64,000 nucleotides of DNA. It comes from DAOOOW01 sp035387885. GTDB taxonomy: Bacteria; Patescibacteriota; Patescibacteriia; UBA2196. Positions 1-5,488 of this stretch are shown here, one piece after another. Both the position numbers and the translations under genes were made by a program. The notes below the pieces were generated by a model that saw nothing but the letters and a program-made list of their open reading frames with translations, was not told the DNA's origin and ran no database searches. The stretch covers positions 1-64,000 of the forward strand of contig DAOOOW010000003.1 in the NCBI GenBank assembly GCA_035387885.1, given 5' to 3'. The stretch's first letter is position 1, and each line of letters starts with the position of its first letter.

Positions 1-10
1 AAACAATTAA

Positions 11-40
11 AAAAACCCGAACATAAAATTGCATTTCGGG
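11..40 (-). terminator. possible hairpin terminator read leftward
   Basis: An inverted repeat cccgaa (16-21) / ttcggg (35-40) is preceded on the plus strand by seven A residues. Read on the minus strand it is a stem followed by a T-run. No minus-strand gene is visible to its right, so its purpose is unclear. It could instead be a REP-type palindrome. Confidence 0.3.
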
Positions 41-91
41 GGTGAATTCGCCATTTCCTGTAATAAATCACTATAGCATATTTTAAATTTT

Positions 92-679
92 ATGTCAACC
101 CCTCAAAATAATCTCATCATCTTTTACACCGGCTCTGGTAAGGGAAAAACCACAGCTGCTTTGGGTTTGGCCCTGCGTGCTCTCCGCGAAAAAATGAAAG
201 TCCTTTTAGTGCAATTTATAAAATCAGCCACAAAAAGCGGGGAAGTATCCTTAAAAAATATTTTACCAAATTTAGAAATTAAATGTTTTGGCGCTGGGTT
301 TGTGACATTCGCAGAATGTCATCCTGAGCAAAAGCCGAGCGGAGCGAGGCTGAAGCCGAAGGATCCCGTGTGTTTAAAACCACACAAAGTTCAAGCCCAA
401 CGCGGCCTCTCCTTTGCCAAAAATTTGCTTAAATCAAAAAAATATGATGTAATTATTTTGGATGAAATATTCGTGGCTTCGCACTTGAAATTAATTTCTA
501 AAACTGATATTATTGATTTAATTGCTTTAGCCAGAAAGTCTAAAAAAACATTTTTAGTCTTAACAGGTCGTGGATGTCCAAAAAGTTTATACAAATTTGC
601 TGATCTAATTACTGAAATGACAGAAATTAAGCACCCATTTAAAAAAGGTACTCAAGCCATAAAAGGCATAGACTATTAA
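92..679 (+). CDS. cobO: ATP:cob(I)alamin adenosyltransferase, CobO/CobA family
   Basis: The 195-aa protein opens with a P-loop of the CobO type (GSGKGKTTAALGLALRA, residues 14-30). It continues with QF and GAGF elements, an ILDEI acidic motif near residue 124, LTGRG near 157 and a KHPF...KGI tail. Known role of the family: adenosylating corrinoids to adenosylcobalamin. No other cobalamin synthesis gene is in the window, so salvage is the likely role (inference). Residues 76-93 are encoded by a REP-like palindrome and have no counterpart in the family as I know it. The start ATG has no SD sequence. A substrate other than cobalamin cannot be excluded. Confidence 0.85.
   Translation: MSTPQNNLIIFYTGSGKGKTTAALGLALRALREKMKVLLVQFIKSATKSGEVSLKNILPNLEIKCFGAGFVTFAECHPEQKPSGARLKPKDPVCLKPHKVQAQRGLSFAKNLLKSKKYDVIILDEIFVASHLKLISKTDIIDLIALARKSKKTFLVLTGRGCPKSLYKFADLITEMTEIKHPFKKGTQAIKGIDY
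318..370 (+). repeat. REP-like palindromic repeat inside cobO
   Basis: The segment begins gtcatcctgagc and ends gaaggatcccgtg, with an internal gccgagc...gaggctg palindrome. It matches the ends of repeats at 2872-2930, 24906-25036, 28297-28349 and 30552-30588. It lies in frame within the adenosyltransferase gene and adds about 18 residues without a stop. Confidence 0.75.
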
Positions 680-687
680 TCAATTAT

Positions 688-773
688 CCGAGGATACCAA
701 AGTGGTCAACTGGGGCAGACTGTAAATCTGCTGGCTTTTGCCTTCGTAGGTCCGAATCCTACTCCTCGGACCA
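688..773 (+). tRNA. tRNA-Tyr (GTA)
   Basis: The acceptor stem is ccgagga (688-694) with tcctcgg (763-769), followed by discriminator A and an encoded CCA (771-773). The anticodon stem gcaga/tctgc encloses the loop ctgtaaa, giving anticodon GTA. A long variable arm, typical of bacterial tRNA-Tyr, lies between 732 and 747. It sits 12 bp upstream of tyrS, so the tRNA and its synthetase are adjacent. Confidence 0.95.
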
Positions 774-784
774 AAAATATTATT

Positions 785-1924
785 ATGACCGTTCACGATA
801 AATTAAATTTAATCAAAAGAAATACGGCTGAAATTATTGGTTTGGAAGAATTAGAAAAAATGTTAGAAAATGGTGAAAAATTAAAACACTATATTGGCTT
901 TGAGATTTCTGGCAGAATCCATCTTGGCACTGGTATAATGTCCATGATGAAAGTCAAAGATTTGCACGATGCCGGCATTGAGTGTTCAATTTTTTTAGCT
1001 GATTGGCATGCTTGGATAAACGATAAACTTGGTGGTGATAAAGAAATTATTAAAGAAGTTGGCATTGGCTATTTTAAAGAAGGTATGATAGAATGTTATA
1101 AATTGATTGGTGGTAATCCCGAAGATATTAAATTTATTTTAGGTTCAGAATTGTATCATAATAATGATGAATATTGGCAAACTTTTATTGATGTTTGTAA
1201 AAATTTAACTTTAGCCAGAGTTACTAAATCCACCACCATTATGGGCAGAAATCAAGGTGAAACCATGCCTTTTGCTTGGCTGGTTTACCCGCCAATGCAA
1301 GTGGCTGATATTTTTGTTCAAGGATTAAATTTAGCGCACGCCGGAATAGATCAACGCAAAGCCCATGTTATAGCTAGAGAAGTCGCTACAAAATTAAAAT
1401 ATGCGCCTTTAAAAAATAAAGCTGGTGAAATAATTAAACCAATCGCTTTGCATCATAATTTAATTTTAGGTTTAAATAAACCAGACATTTGGCCAATTAT
1501 CGACAAAGAAAGTTTGCAAGAAGTTCTATCACAGATGAAAATGAGTAAATCCAAACCAGATTCGGCTGTTTTTATTGATGATAATAAAGAAGATATAAAA
1601 AGAAAAATTAGCAAAGCTTTTTGCCCTGATGGCGAAATAGAATTTAATCCCATTTTAGATTGGACTAAAAATATTATTTTTCCTAATAGTCAAAAAGGAA
1701 TTGCTATTAACCGTGAAGAAAAATATGGTGGCAATATTAATTATGCTAACTATGAAAATTTAGAAAGAGATTTTAAGGATAAAAAAATGTCTGCTGTTGA
1801 TTTGAAAAATTTTGTTGCCAATTGGCTAATTGATTTTTTGCGGCCTGCGCGCGAGCATTTTTCTAAAGGCAAAGCCAAAGAGATGAAAGAATATTTGGAA
1901 AAAGTGCAAAAATTTAAAAAATAG
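785..1924 (+). CDS. tyrS: tyrosyl-tRNA synthetase, archaeal/eukaryotic type
   Basis: This 379-aa class I synthetase charges tRNA-Tyr. The HIGH-like region reads FEISGRIHLG (about residues 39-48) and the KMSKS signature is exact at 252-256. The context after it, KAFCPDGEIEFNPI, matches archaeal TyrRS (KAYCPAG type) rather than the usual bacterial enzyme, and there is no bacterial C-terminal S4 domain. This points to the archaeal/eukaryotic branch, reported in some candidate-phylum bacteria. It lies directly after tRNA-Tyr and starts without an SD sequence. TrpRS is the main alternative, but the length and the tRNA neighbour favour TyrRS. Confidence 0.88.
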   Translation: MTVHDKLNLIKRNTAEIIGLEELEKMLENGEKLKHYIGFEISGRIHLGTGIMSMMKVKDLHDAGIECSIFLADWHAWINDKLGGDKEIIKEVGIGYFKEGMIECYKLIGGNPEDIKFILGSELYHNNDEYWQTFIDVCKNLTLARVTKSTTIMGRNQGETMPFAWLVYPPMQVADIFVQGLNLAHAGIDQRKAHVIAREVATKLKYAPLKNKAGEIIKPIALHHNLILGLNKPDIWPIIDKESLQEVLSQMKMSKSKPDSAVFIDDNKEDIKRKISKAFCPDGEIEFNPILDWTKNIIFPNSQKGIAINREEKYGGNINYANYENLERDFKDKKMSAVDLKNFVANWLIDFLRPAREHFSKGKAKEMKEYLEKVQKFKK

Positions 1925-1978
1925 ACATTTAGATGTTGTGTTTTGAAAATTAAAAATTAAAAATTGAAAATTTGTTTT

Positions 1979-2034
1979 GGGCCCTTAGCTCATCTGGTAG
2001 AGCGTCCCGACACATGTCGGGGAGATGAAGGGTT
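1979..2034 (+). pseudogene. 3'-truncated tRNA-Ala-like copy with palindromic core
   Basis: The first 26 bases (gggcccttagctcatctggt...gcg) are identical to the 5' part of the intact tRNA-Ala at 2308. The anticodon arm is replaced by a perfect palindrome cccgac-acat-gtcggg that cannot form a normal 7-base anticodon loop. The copy then resumes with gatgaagggtt and stops inside the T arm. The ATG of the GIY-YIG ORF follows 6 bp later. It has no T-loop or 3' acceptor strand, so it cannot make a normal tRNA. Confidence 0.8.
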
Positions 2035-2040
2035 AAAAAT

Positions 2041-2391
2041 ATGAAACAACCAGGCGTTTATATATTACAAAGTTTAAAAAACGATAGTTATTATATTGGC
2101 AGTACTGAAGATATGAAAAATAGATTTCAAGAACATAATAACAGCAGAGTAAAAGCAACAAAATTTTTAATTCCTTGGGAAATAAAATTATTTTACAAAA
2201 CTAGTACTATAAAAGAAGCAAGGCAATTGGAATATAAAATAAAAAAGTTAAAAAGTAGAAAAATAATTGAAAAAATAATAGCTAGCGGAAAAATAACTTT
2301 AAATTTTGGGCCCTTAGCTCATCTGGTAGAGCGCTTCCATGGCATGGAAGAGGTGAAGGGTTCGATCCCCTTAGGGTCCACCAAAAAATAA
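2041..2391 (+). CDS. small GIY-YIG endonuclease ORF reading through tRNA-Ala
   Basis: The N-terminal 85-90 residues are a single-domain GIY-YIG nuclease of the YhbQ/UvrC-N type: GVYIL (residues 5-9), YYIGST (19-24), a conserved Arg near 29, EHNN, and ARQLE with the likely catalytic Glu near 64. There is no stop at the usual domain end. The frame continues through the whole tRNA-Ala gene, so about the last 30 residues (PLAHLVERFHG... SIPLGSTKK) are tRNA sequence in translation. It lies between a truncated and an intact tRNA-Ala copy. Whether the extension is ever made as protein is unknown. A homing or mobile nuclease role is inferred from the arrangement. Confidence 0.8.
   Translation: MKQPGVYILQSLKNDSYYIGSTEDMKNRFQEHNNSRVKATKFLIPWEIKLFYKTSTIKEARQLEYKIKKLKSRKIIEKIIASGKITLNFGPLAHLVERFHGMEEVKGSIPLGSTKK
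2308..2383 (+). tRNA. tRNA-Ala (GGC)
   Basis: The acceptor gggccct (2308-2314) pairs with agggtcc (2373-2379), followed by discriminator A and encoded CCA. The anticodon arm cttcc-atggcat-ggaag gives GGC. The T loop ttcgatc is canonical. The gene lies wholly inside the 3' end of the GIY-YIG ORF on the same strand. Confidence 0.95.
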
Positions 2392-2402
2392 AAAATATTT
2401 TC

Positions 2403-2478
2403 GCCGACTTAGCCGAGCTGGTGGAGGCGAAGAAGCCGCCTAAGTGGCTTCAAGCGGTTTGTAAATAAACTGTGGGTC
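2403..2478 (+). pseudogene. 3'-truncated tRNA-Thr-like copy with palindromic insert
   Basis: It starts gccgacttag exactly like the tRNA-Thr at 2496 and ends with an anticodon-arm remnant and variable loop (tgtaaataaactgtgggtc), before any T arm. Inserted after the D-arm region is a hairpin gaagcc-gcctaagt-ggcttc (about 2433-2452). As with the Ala copy, the 5' end is intact, the 3' part is missing, and a full tRNA follows immediately downstream. Confidence 0.7.
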
Positions 2479-2495
2479 TTTAAAAAAATAAAAAT

Positions 2496-2570
2496 GCCGA
2501 CTTAGCTCAGTGGTAGAGCAATAGTTTTGTAAACTATGGGTCCTGGGTTCGAATCCCTGAGTCGGCTCCA
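2496..2570 (+). tRNA. tRNA-Thr (TGT)
   Basis: The acceptor gccgact (2496-2502) pairs with agtcggc (2560-2566), followed by discriminator T and CCA. The anticodon arm atagt-tttgtaa-actat gives TGT. The T loop ttcgaat is canonical. Confidence 0.95.
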
Positions 2571-2692
2571 TTATTTCTTCAATTTCTAATTATTAATTTT
2601 GAATTTTGAATTTCACGGATTTTAATTTCAAAATTAAATCATTAAAAATTATTTTAAAATTGCAAAATTAAAAATTTAAAAATTTCAACACT

Positions 2693-2863
2693 ATGGCTAC
2701 CAAATACAAAGAAAGACTTATTGGTTTAGAATGCACTGAATGCAAGAAAATTAGTCATTATTCTAAAAAGAATAAAAAAACCATTAAGGAAAAATTACAA
2801 ATCAATAAATATTGCAAATTTTGTCGCAAGCATACTTTGCATAAGGAAACTAAAGTGAAATAG
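2693..2863 (+). CDS. rpmG: 50S ribosomal protein L33
   Basis: A 56-aa ORF (ATG 2693, TAG 2861) beginning MATKYKERLIGLECTECK. It has the bL33 pattern: two CxxC pairs (Cys14/17 and Cys41/44) that form a zinc ribbon, a basic composition and the normal family length. Role: component of the large ribosomal subunit. In many bacteria rpmG, secE, nusG and tRNA-Trp cluster; here tRNA-Trp follows but secE and nusG are absent. No SD is visible; the upstream region is AT-rich simple sequence. Confidence 0.93.
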   Translation: MATKYKERLIGLECTECKKISHYSKKNKKTIKEKLQINKYCKFCRKHTLHKETKVK

Positions 2864-2871
2864 ATTTTTTT

Positions 2872-2930
2872 AGTTTATCCCGAGCGTAGTCCCGCAGAAT
2901 TGCGGGGCGAAGTCGAGGGATCCCGTGTAA
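2872..2930 (+). repeat. intergenic REP-like palindromic repeat
   Basis: It reads agtttatcccgagcg, then an inner palindrome cccgcagaattgcggg, then cgaagtcgagggatcccgtg. Its ends match those of the long inverted repeat at 24906-25036 and the repeat inside cobO. It lies downstream of rpmG. Confidence 0.75.
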
Positions 2931-2996
2931 TAAACTTACGCGTGTTAATGCTAAAAAGCATTTTATTTTTTGTTTTTATGTTTTAATGTTAAAATG

Positions 2997-3019
2997 CCTG
3001 TCTGCCGATGAGGCAGGTT
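2997..3019 (+). repeat. short GC-rich palindrome, cctgcctg family
   Basis: cctgtctgccgatgaggcagg is a palindrome with a short loop. Relatives occur at 4754-4774, 26602-26631 (inside priA) and 29586-29606 (inside a glycosyltransferase). It lies just before tRNA-Trp. Confidence 0.65.
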
Positions 3020-3033
3020 AAAATGTGCACCGC

Positions 3034-3107
3034 GGGGGTGTAGTTCAGTGGTAGAATGCTGGTCTCCAAAACCAGAGATGAGAGTCCGATTCTTTCCGCC
3101 CCCGCCA
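3034..3107 (+). tRNA. tRNA-Trp (CCA)
   Basis: The acceptor gggggtg (3034-3040) pairs with cgccccc (3097-3103), with discriminator G and encoded CCA (3105-3107). The anticodon arm ctggt-ctccaaa-accag gives CCA. The T loop reads tccgatt rather than ttcgaat, so position 55 is C instead of T, which is unusual. Confidence 0.9.
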
Positions 3108-3142
3108 AAAAATTAATAAACTTATAATTAATTTTTATTATT

Positions 3143-3361
3143 ATGAACAATCTCGCAGAACAAATGTCTACAAAAAGTTTTGAGGATATTCTCCCAATGA
3201 ATCACCTTGAACTTTTAAATTTAACCGAAAGAGATTTGGCTGGAAAAACTCTCGATGATTTAAGAGTAATAAAAGCCGAACTTGAAAAGATGAGTGAAAG
3301 TCCAAACAAAGCGATAGTTTTGAATTTGGTGAATGGGTTAATAACAATGTTAGAGAAATAA
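3143..3361 (+). CDS. hypothetical small helical protein
   Basis: A 72-aa, acidic, Leu-rich protein with no membrane segment or motif I recognise; probably all-helical. It begins MNNLAEQM 36 bp after tRNA-Trp, has no SD sequence, and is followed directly by a strong terminator. Function unknown. Confidence 0.55.
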   Translation: MNNLAEQMSTKSFEDILPMNHLELLNLTERDLAGKTLDDLRVIKAELEKMSESPNKAIVLNLVNGLITMLEK

Positions 3362-3374
3362 TAAAATTAATAAA

Positions 3375-3399
3375 AACAGCCAAGACGAGGCTGTTTTTT
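3375..3399 (+). terminator. rho-independent terminator
   Basis: The stem aacagcc (3375-3381) / ggctgtt (3389-3395) has a 7-base loop and is followed by a T-run. It lies 13 bp after the stop of the 72-aa ORF. Confidence 0.9.
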
Positions 3400-3411
3400 G
3401 ATTGCTCAAAC

Positions 3412-3439
3412 TTGACATATTTTATATTTAACATATAAT
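3412..3439 (+). promoter_or_regulatory. sigma70-type promoter for the gene at 3497
   Basis: TTGACA (3412-3417) and TATAAT (3434-3439) are separated by 16 bp, consensus at all twelve positions. It lies 57 bp upstream of an ATG that has a strong SD sequence. Confidence 0.85.
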
Positions 3440-3496
3440 CATCTTACAAATAACGTTCATTAACCAATTAACAAATTACAATCAGAGGAGCAAAAC

Positions 3497-4087
3497 ATGC
3501 TGACGGTTATTAAAGGTCTTGATCAGGTAACAACTGATAGAATAATTGAATTGACGTAAAACATTTGTTTGGAGGAAGGAAAAAAGTGATTAGGTACAAG
3601 AAAAAGTATTCCTATTGGTGAGCTGGCGGTAATGGTTGGAAGTGCTATTGTTAAAGACGAAGCACTCAGCAGAAGAAACGTCAGAACCACCAAGGATGGA
3701 AAGATTGATGGAAGGGTATTTGTAAAAATCATTAAGATGGTAGCAGTTGAAGAGAATAACATGATTCATTATCTTGATGATGAGCTCAAAAGATGTGTGA
3801 TCCATCTAGAGTATTATAAAGGCGATAAAACAATCGGGGCATATGTTGGCTTAAGAATGGCAAAAGAGGAAAGTGGAGAATTGAGAGCTCCTAGAAAAAA
3901 AATTCGTCAACAAGACGTTTCTTCAATCAGCGATGATATGGAGTTCGATCCAGACAGTATTTGTTGCGTAGCTGCATATATTTCTCGGACGCTTGAGGAA
4001 AGAGGGGTAATTTTTACCAGAGAAGAATTTTCTGATTTTGCCATAGCTTTGAAACTTGAAGTATTTTCTGGAAAGGGAAAGAAATAA
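3497..4087 (+). pseudogene. small accessory gene with two in-frame stops
   Basis: A strong SD (agaggag, about 3483-3489) precedes ATG 3497. The frame reads 20 codons (MLTVIKGLDQ...IIELT), TAA at 3557, nine codons (NICLEEGKK), TGA at 3587, then an open frame to TAA 4085. The downstream part has a 151-aa stretch starting at ATG 3632. All three parts read as normal protein in one frame, so two nonsense changes in one gene is the simplest reading. Both stops are one C-to-T step from CAA and CGA. An internal GGAGGAAGG (3571-3579) could allow reinitiation. No family is recognised. It has its own consensus promoter and terminator. Confidence 0.7.
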
Positions 4088-4096
4088 ATGCTTTTG

Positions 4097-4122
4097 GCCA
4101 CACATCTGTGTGGCTTTTTTTT
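4097..4122 (+). terminator. rho-independent terminator
   Basis: A perfect stem gccacac (4097-4103) / gtgtggc (4108-4114) with loop atct is followed by eight T residues. It ends the transcript of the interrupted gene at 3497. Confidence 0.93.
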
Positions 4123-4163
4123 GCCCAAAATTCCATTTTCTGTCATAATAATTTTAGAAAATT

Positions 4164-4730
4164 ATGCCTAAAATTCTCCTTCATTCCTGTTGCGCGCCAT
4201 GTGGCGGGCAAGTAATTAATGAATTAAAAGCGCAGGGCTTTGAGGTCACTGTCTTTTTTTATAATCCCAATATTTTCCCAATTGAAGAATATGAAATTAG
4301 AAAAAATGAAATAGAAAAATTTTGCCAAAGTCAAAACGTGGAATTTATAGCAGAGGATTACAATCATAAAAAGTGGCTAGAATTTATTAAAGGATTAGAA
4401 AAAGAACCAGAAGGCGGACCTCGTTGTTTTAAATGCTATGAATTTCGTCTACAAGAAACAGCTAAATATGCTAAAGAAAATAATTTTGAATATTTTGCTT
4501 CCACACTTTCCATTTCGCCGCACAAAAATGCCGAAAAAATAAATGAAATCGGTAGGGAAGTTGTCTTCAGTCTCCTGACTGGAGACGTAATGCCTCATTT
4601 AATTTTTTACGAAGCTGACTGGAAAAAACACGACGGCTTTAAAAAATCCTGCGAATTATCTAAAACTCATAATTTTTATCGCCAAAAATATTGTGGCTGT
4701 GAGTTTAGCTTTCATTTGTCTACGCTCTAA
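4164..4730 (+). CDS. queH: epoxyqueuosine reductase QueH
   Basis: A 188-aa protein of the QueH (DUF208) family, which reduces epoxyqueuosine to queuosine in tRNA anticodons, the last step of queuosine synthesis. The cysteine motifs are present: HSCCAPC near residues 7-13, RCFKCYEFR near 92-100, and YRQKYCGCEFS near the C-terminus. Residues about 132-145 (VVFSLLTGDVMPH) are encoded by a palindromic repeat and replace part of the usual loop. No other queuosine genes are in the window. A CATAAT -10-like box at 4144-4149 would give a very short leader. Confidence 0.9.
   Translation: MPKILLHSCCAPCGGQVINELKAQGFEVTVFFYNPNIFPIEEYEIRKNEIEKFCQSQNVEFIAEDYNHKKWLEFIKGLEKEPEGGPRCFKCYEFRLQETAKYAKENNFEYFASTLSISPHKNAEKINEIGREVVFSLLTGDVMPHLIFYEADWKKHDGFKKSCELSKTHNFYRQKYCGCEFSFHLSTL
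4559..4600 (+). repeat. ctggagac-type palindrome inside queH
   Basis: gtctcc (4570-4575) / ggagac (4581-4586) with loop tgact, followed by gtaatgc. The same unit occurs twice, in opposite orientations, at 30594-30658 inside a GT4 gene, where the first copy is followed by gcaatgc. It is in frame and adds the peptide SLLTGD. Confidence 0.75.
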
Positions 4731-4753
4731 AATATCTAATTAACGCTCCGGCG

Positions 4754-4774
4754 CCTGCCTGCCGGCGAGGCAGG
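4754..4774 (+). repeat. GC-rich palindrome cctgcctgccggcgaggcagg
   Basis: A near-perfect palindrome in an otherwise AT-rich spacer. The identical 21-base sequence is present at 29586-29606 inside a glycosyltransferase gene. Confidence 0.75.
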
Positions 4775-4830
4775 GATAAATTCCAGTATTTTAATTTTGT
4801 TTGTAAAGTGCTATACTTTAAATATAAAAA

Positions 4831-4876
4831 CCTGCTCGCCGTAGTGATAATTAGTCGTTATGGAGCGAAGGCGGGT
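4831..4876 (+). repeat. REP-like imperfect palindrome
   Basis: cctgctcgccgtagt...ggagcgaaggcgggt folds as an imperfect inverted repeat, with half-sites cgcc(gtag) and (gcgaa)ggcg. It is GC-rich against its surroundings and lies directly upstream of the gene at 4885. Confidence 0.55.
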
Positions 4877-4884
4877 ACTTAAAT

Positions 4885-5208
4885 ATGACTCATGATAAAT
4901 GACTAGATTTAAAAGATAAAATTAGCTCTAATTTTAAAATTGAAGAGTCTAAAAAAGAAACATTAGAAAATGTGTCAGATTCTGTTTGCGAAACTTTGAT
5001 TTTTAACGGTCCAAATGGTAAAATAAAGTTAGAGTGGATATCTAAACCCAAAATTTTGGGTGAAAAAACTTTGTATTCCGGTCGGGTGGGCGCTGATGTT
5101 AAGGTTGAAAAAGTTTATAGTCAAGATGAAAAATCAGAATTTCTTAAGGCCTATCTTTTTAAAGATAATGATTGGCAAGAAATTAATACTCAAAATTTTA
5201 ATTTTTAA
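4885..5208 (+). pseudogene. small acidic protein gene with in-frame TGA at codon 6
   Basis: From ATG 4885 the frame is MTHDK, TGA (4900-4902), then LDLKDKISSNFKIEESKKE... to TAA 5206, about 100 further codons. The segment after the TGA reads as ordinary protein well before the only later start candidate (GTG 4972, giving 78 aa). The natural start was therefore probably 4885, with TGA replacing a sense codon such as CGA. The C-terminal part (LIFNGPNGKIKLEWISKP) looks like a small beta-rich domain. I do not recognise the family. No SD is visible. Confidence 0.5.
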
Positions 5209-5226
5209 ATAATTATTTACTCATTA

Positions 5227-5268
5227 GTTTTGACTTTTGAGTTTTGACTTTTGAGTTTTGACTTTTGA
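5227..5268 (+). repeat. three tandem copies of a 14-bp unit
   Basis: gttttgacttttga is repeated exactly three times head to tail (5227-5240, 5241-5254, 5255-5268), then gtttttt. It lies just before the ATG at 5279. The array is too short and has no spacers, so it is a microsatellite-like repeat rather than CRISPR. Confidence 0.9.
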
Positions 5269-5278
5269 GTTTTTTATT

Positions 5279-5431
5279 ATGTTCATCGGCACAATTTTAT
5301 TCATTACAGGTTTGGCGTTTTTGTTAAAAAATTTGGGCATCCTTTCTGGTGTTACCTGGTCATTTATTTGGCCAGTGGTTATTATGCTCATTGGTTTATC
5401 CATGATTATTAACAAAAAGAAATTAGTCTAG
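5279..5431 (+). CDS. small two-helix membrane protein, LiaI/DUF5668-like
   Basis: A 50-aa ORF beginning MFIGTILFITGLAFLLKNLG, ending NKKKLV. It has two hydrophobic helices (about residues 2-17 and 27-44) joined by GILSGVTWSFIWP, which resembles the short LiaI/LiaF transmembrane unit (DUF5668) found in small bacterial membrane proteins. No SD. It precedes the 541-aa membrane protein on the same strand. The family assignment is by pattern only. Confidence 0.6.
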   Translation: MFIGTILFITGLAFLLKNLGILSGVTWSFIWPVVIMLIGLSMIINKKKLV

Positions 5432-5488
5432 CTTATTTTTAAATTAATTTGTTAACTCGTTAATTAATTAACTTGTTAATTAAGTTTT

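Noticed and set aside
2041..2391. Group I intron or intein carrying the GIY-YIG ORF
   Set aside because: No intron core or splice structure is visible, and the intact tRNA downstream needs no splicing.
2940..2995. AT-rich segment between repeats as a small RNA
   Set aside because: Only short direct repeats (ttaatg, aaaatg) and no stable fold or promoter that I can point to.
5227..5268. Tandem 14-bp repeat as a CRISPR array
   Set aside because: Units are directly adjacent without spacers, only three copies, AT-rich, no cas genes.
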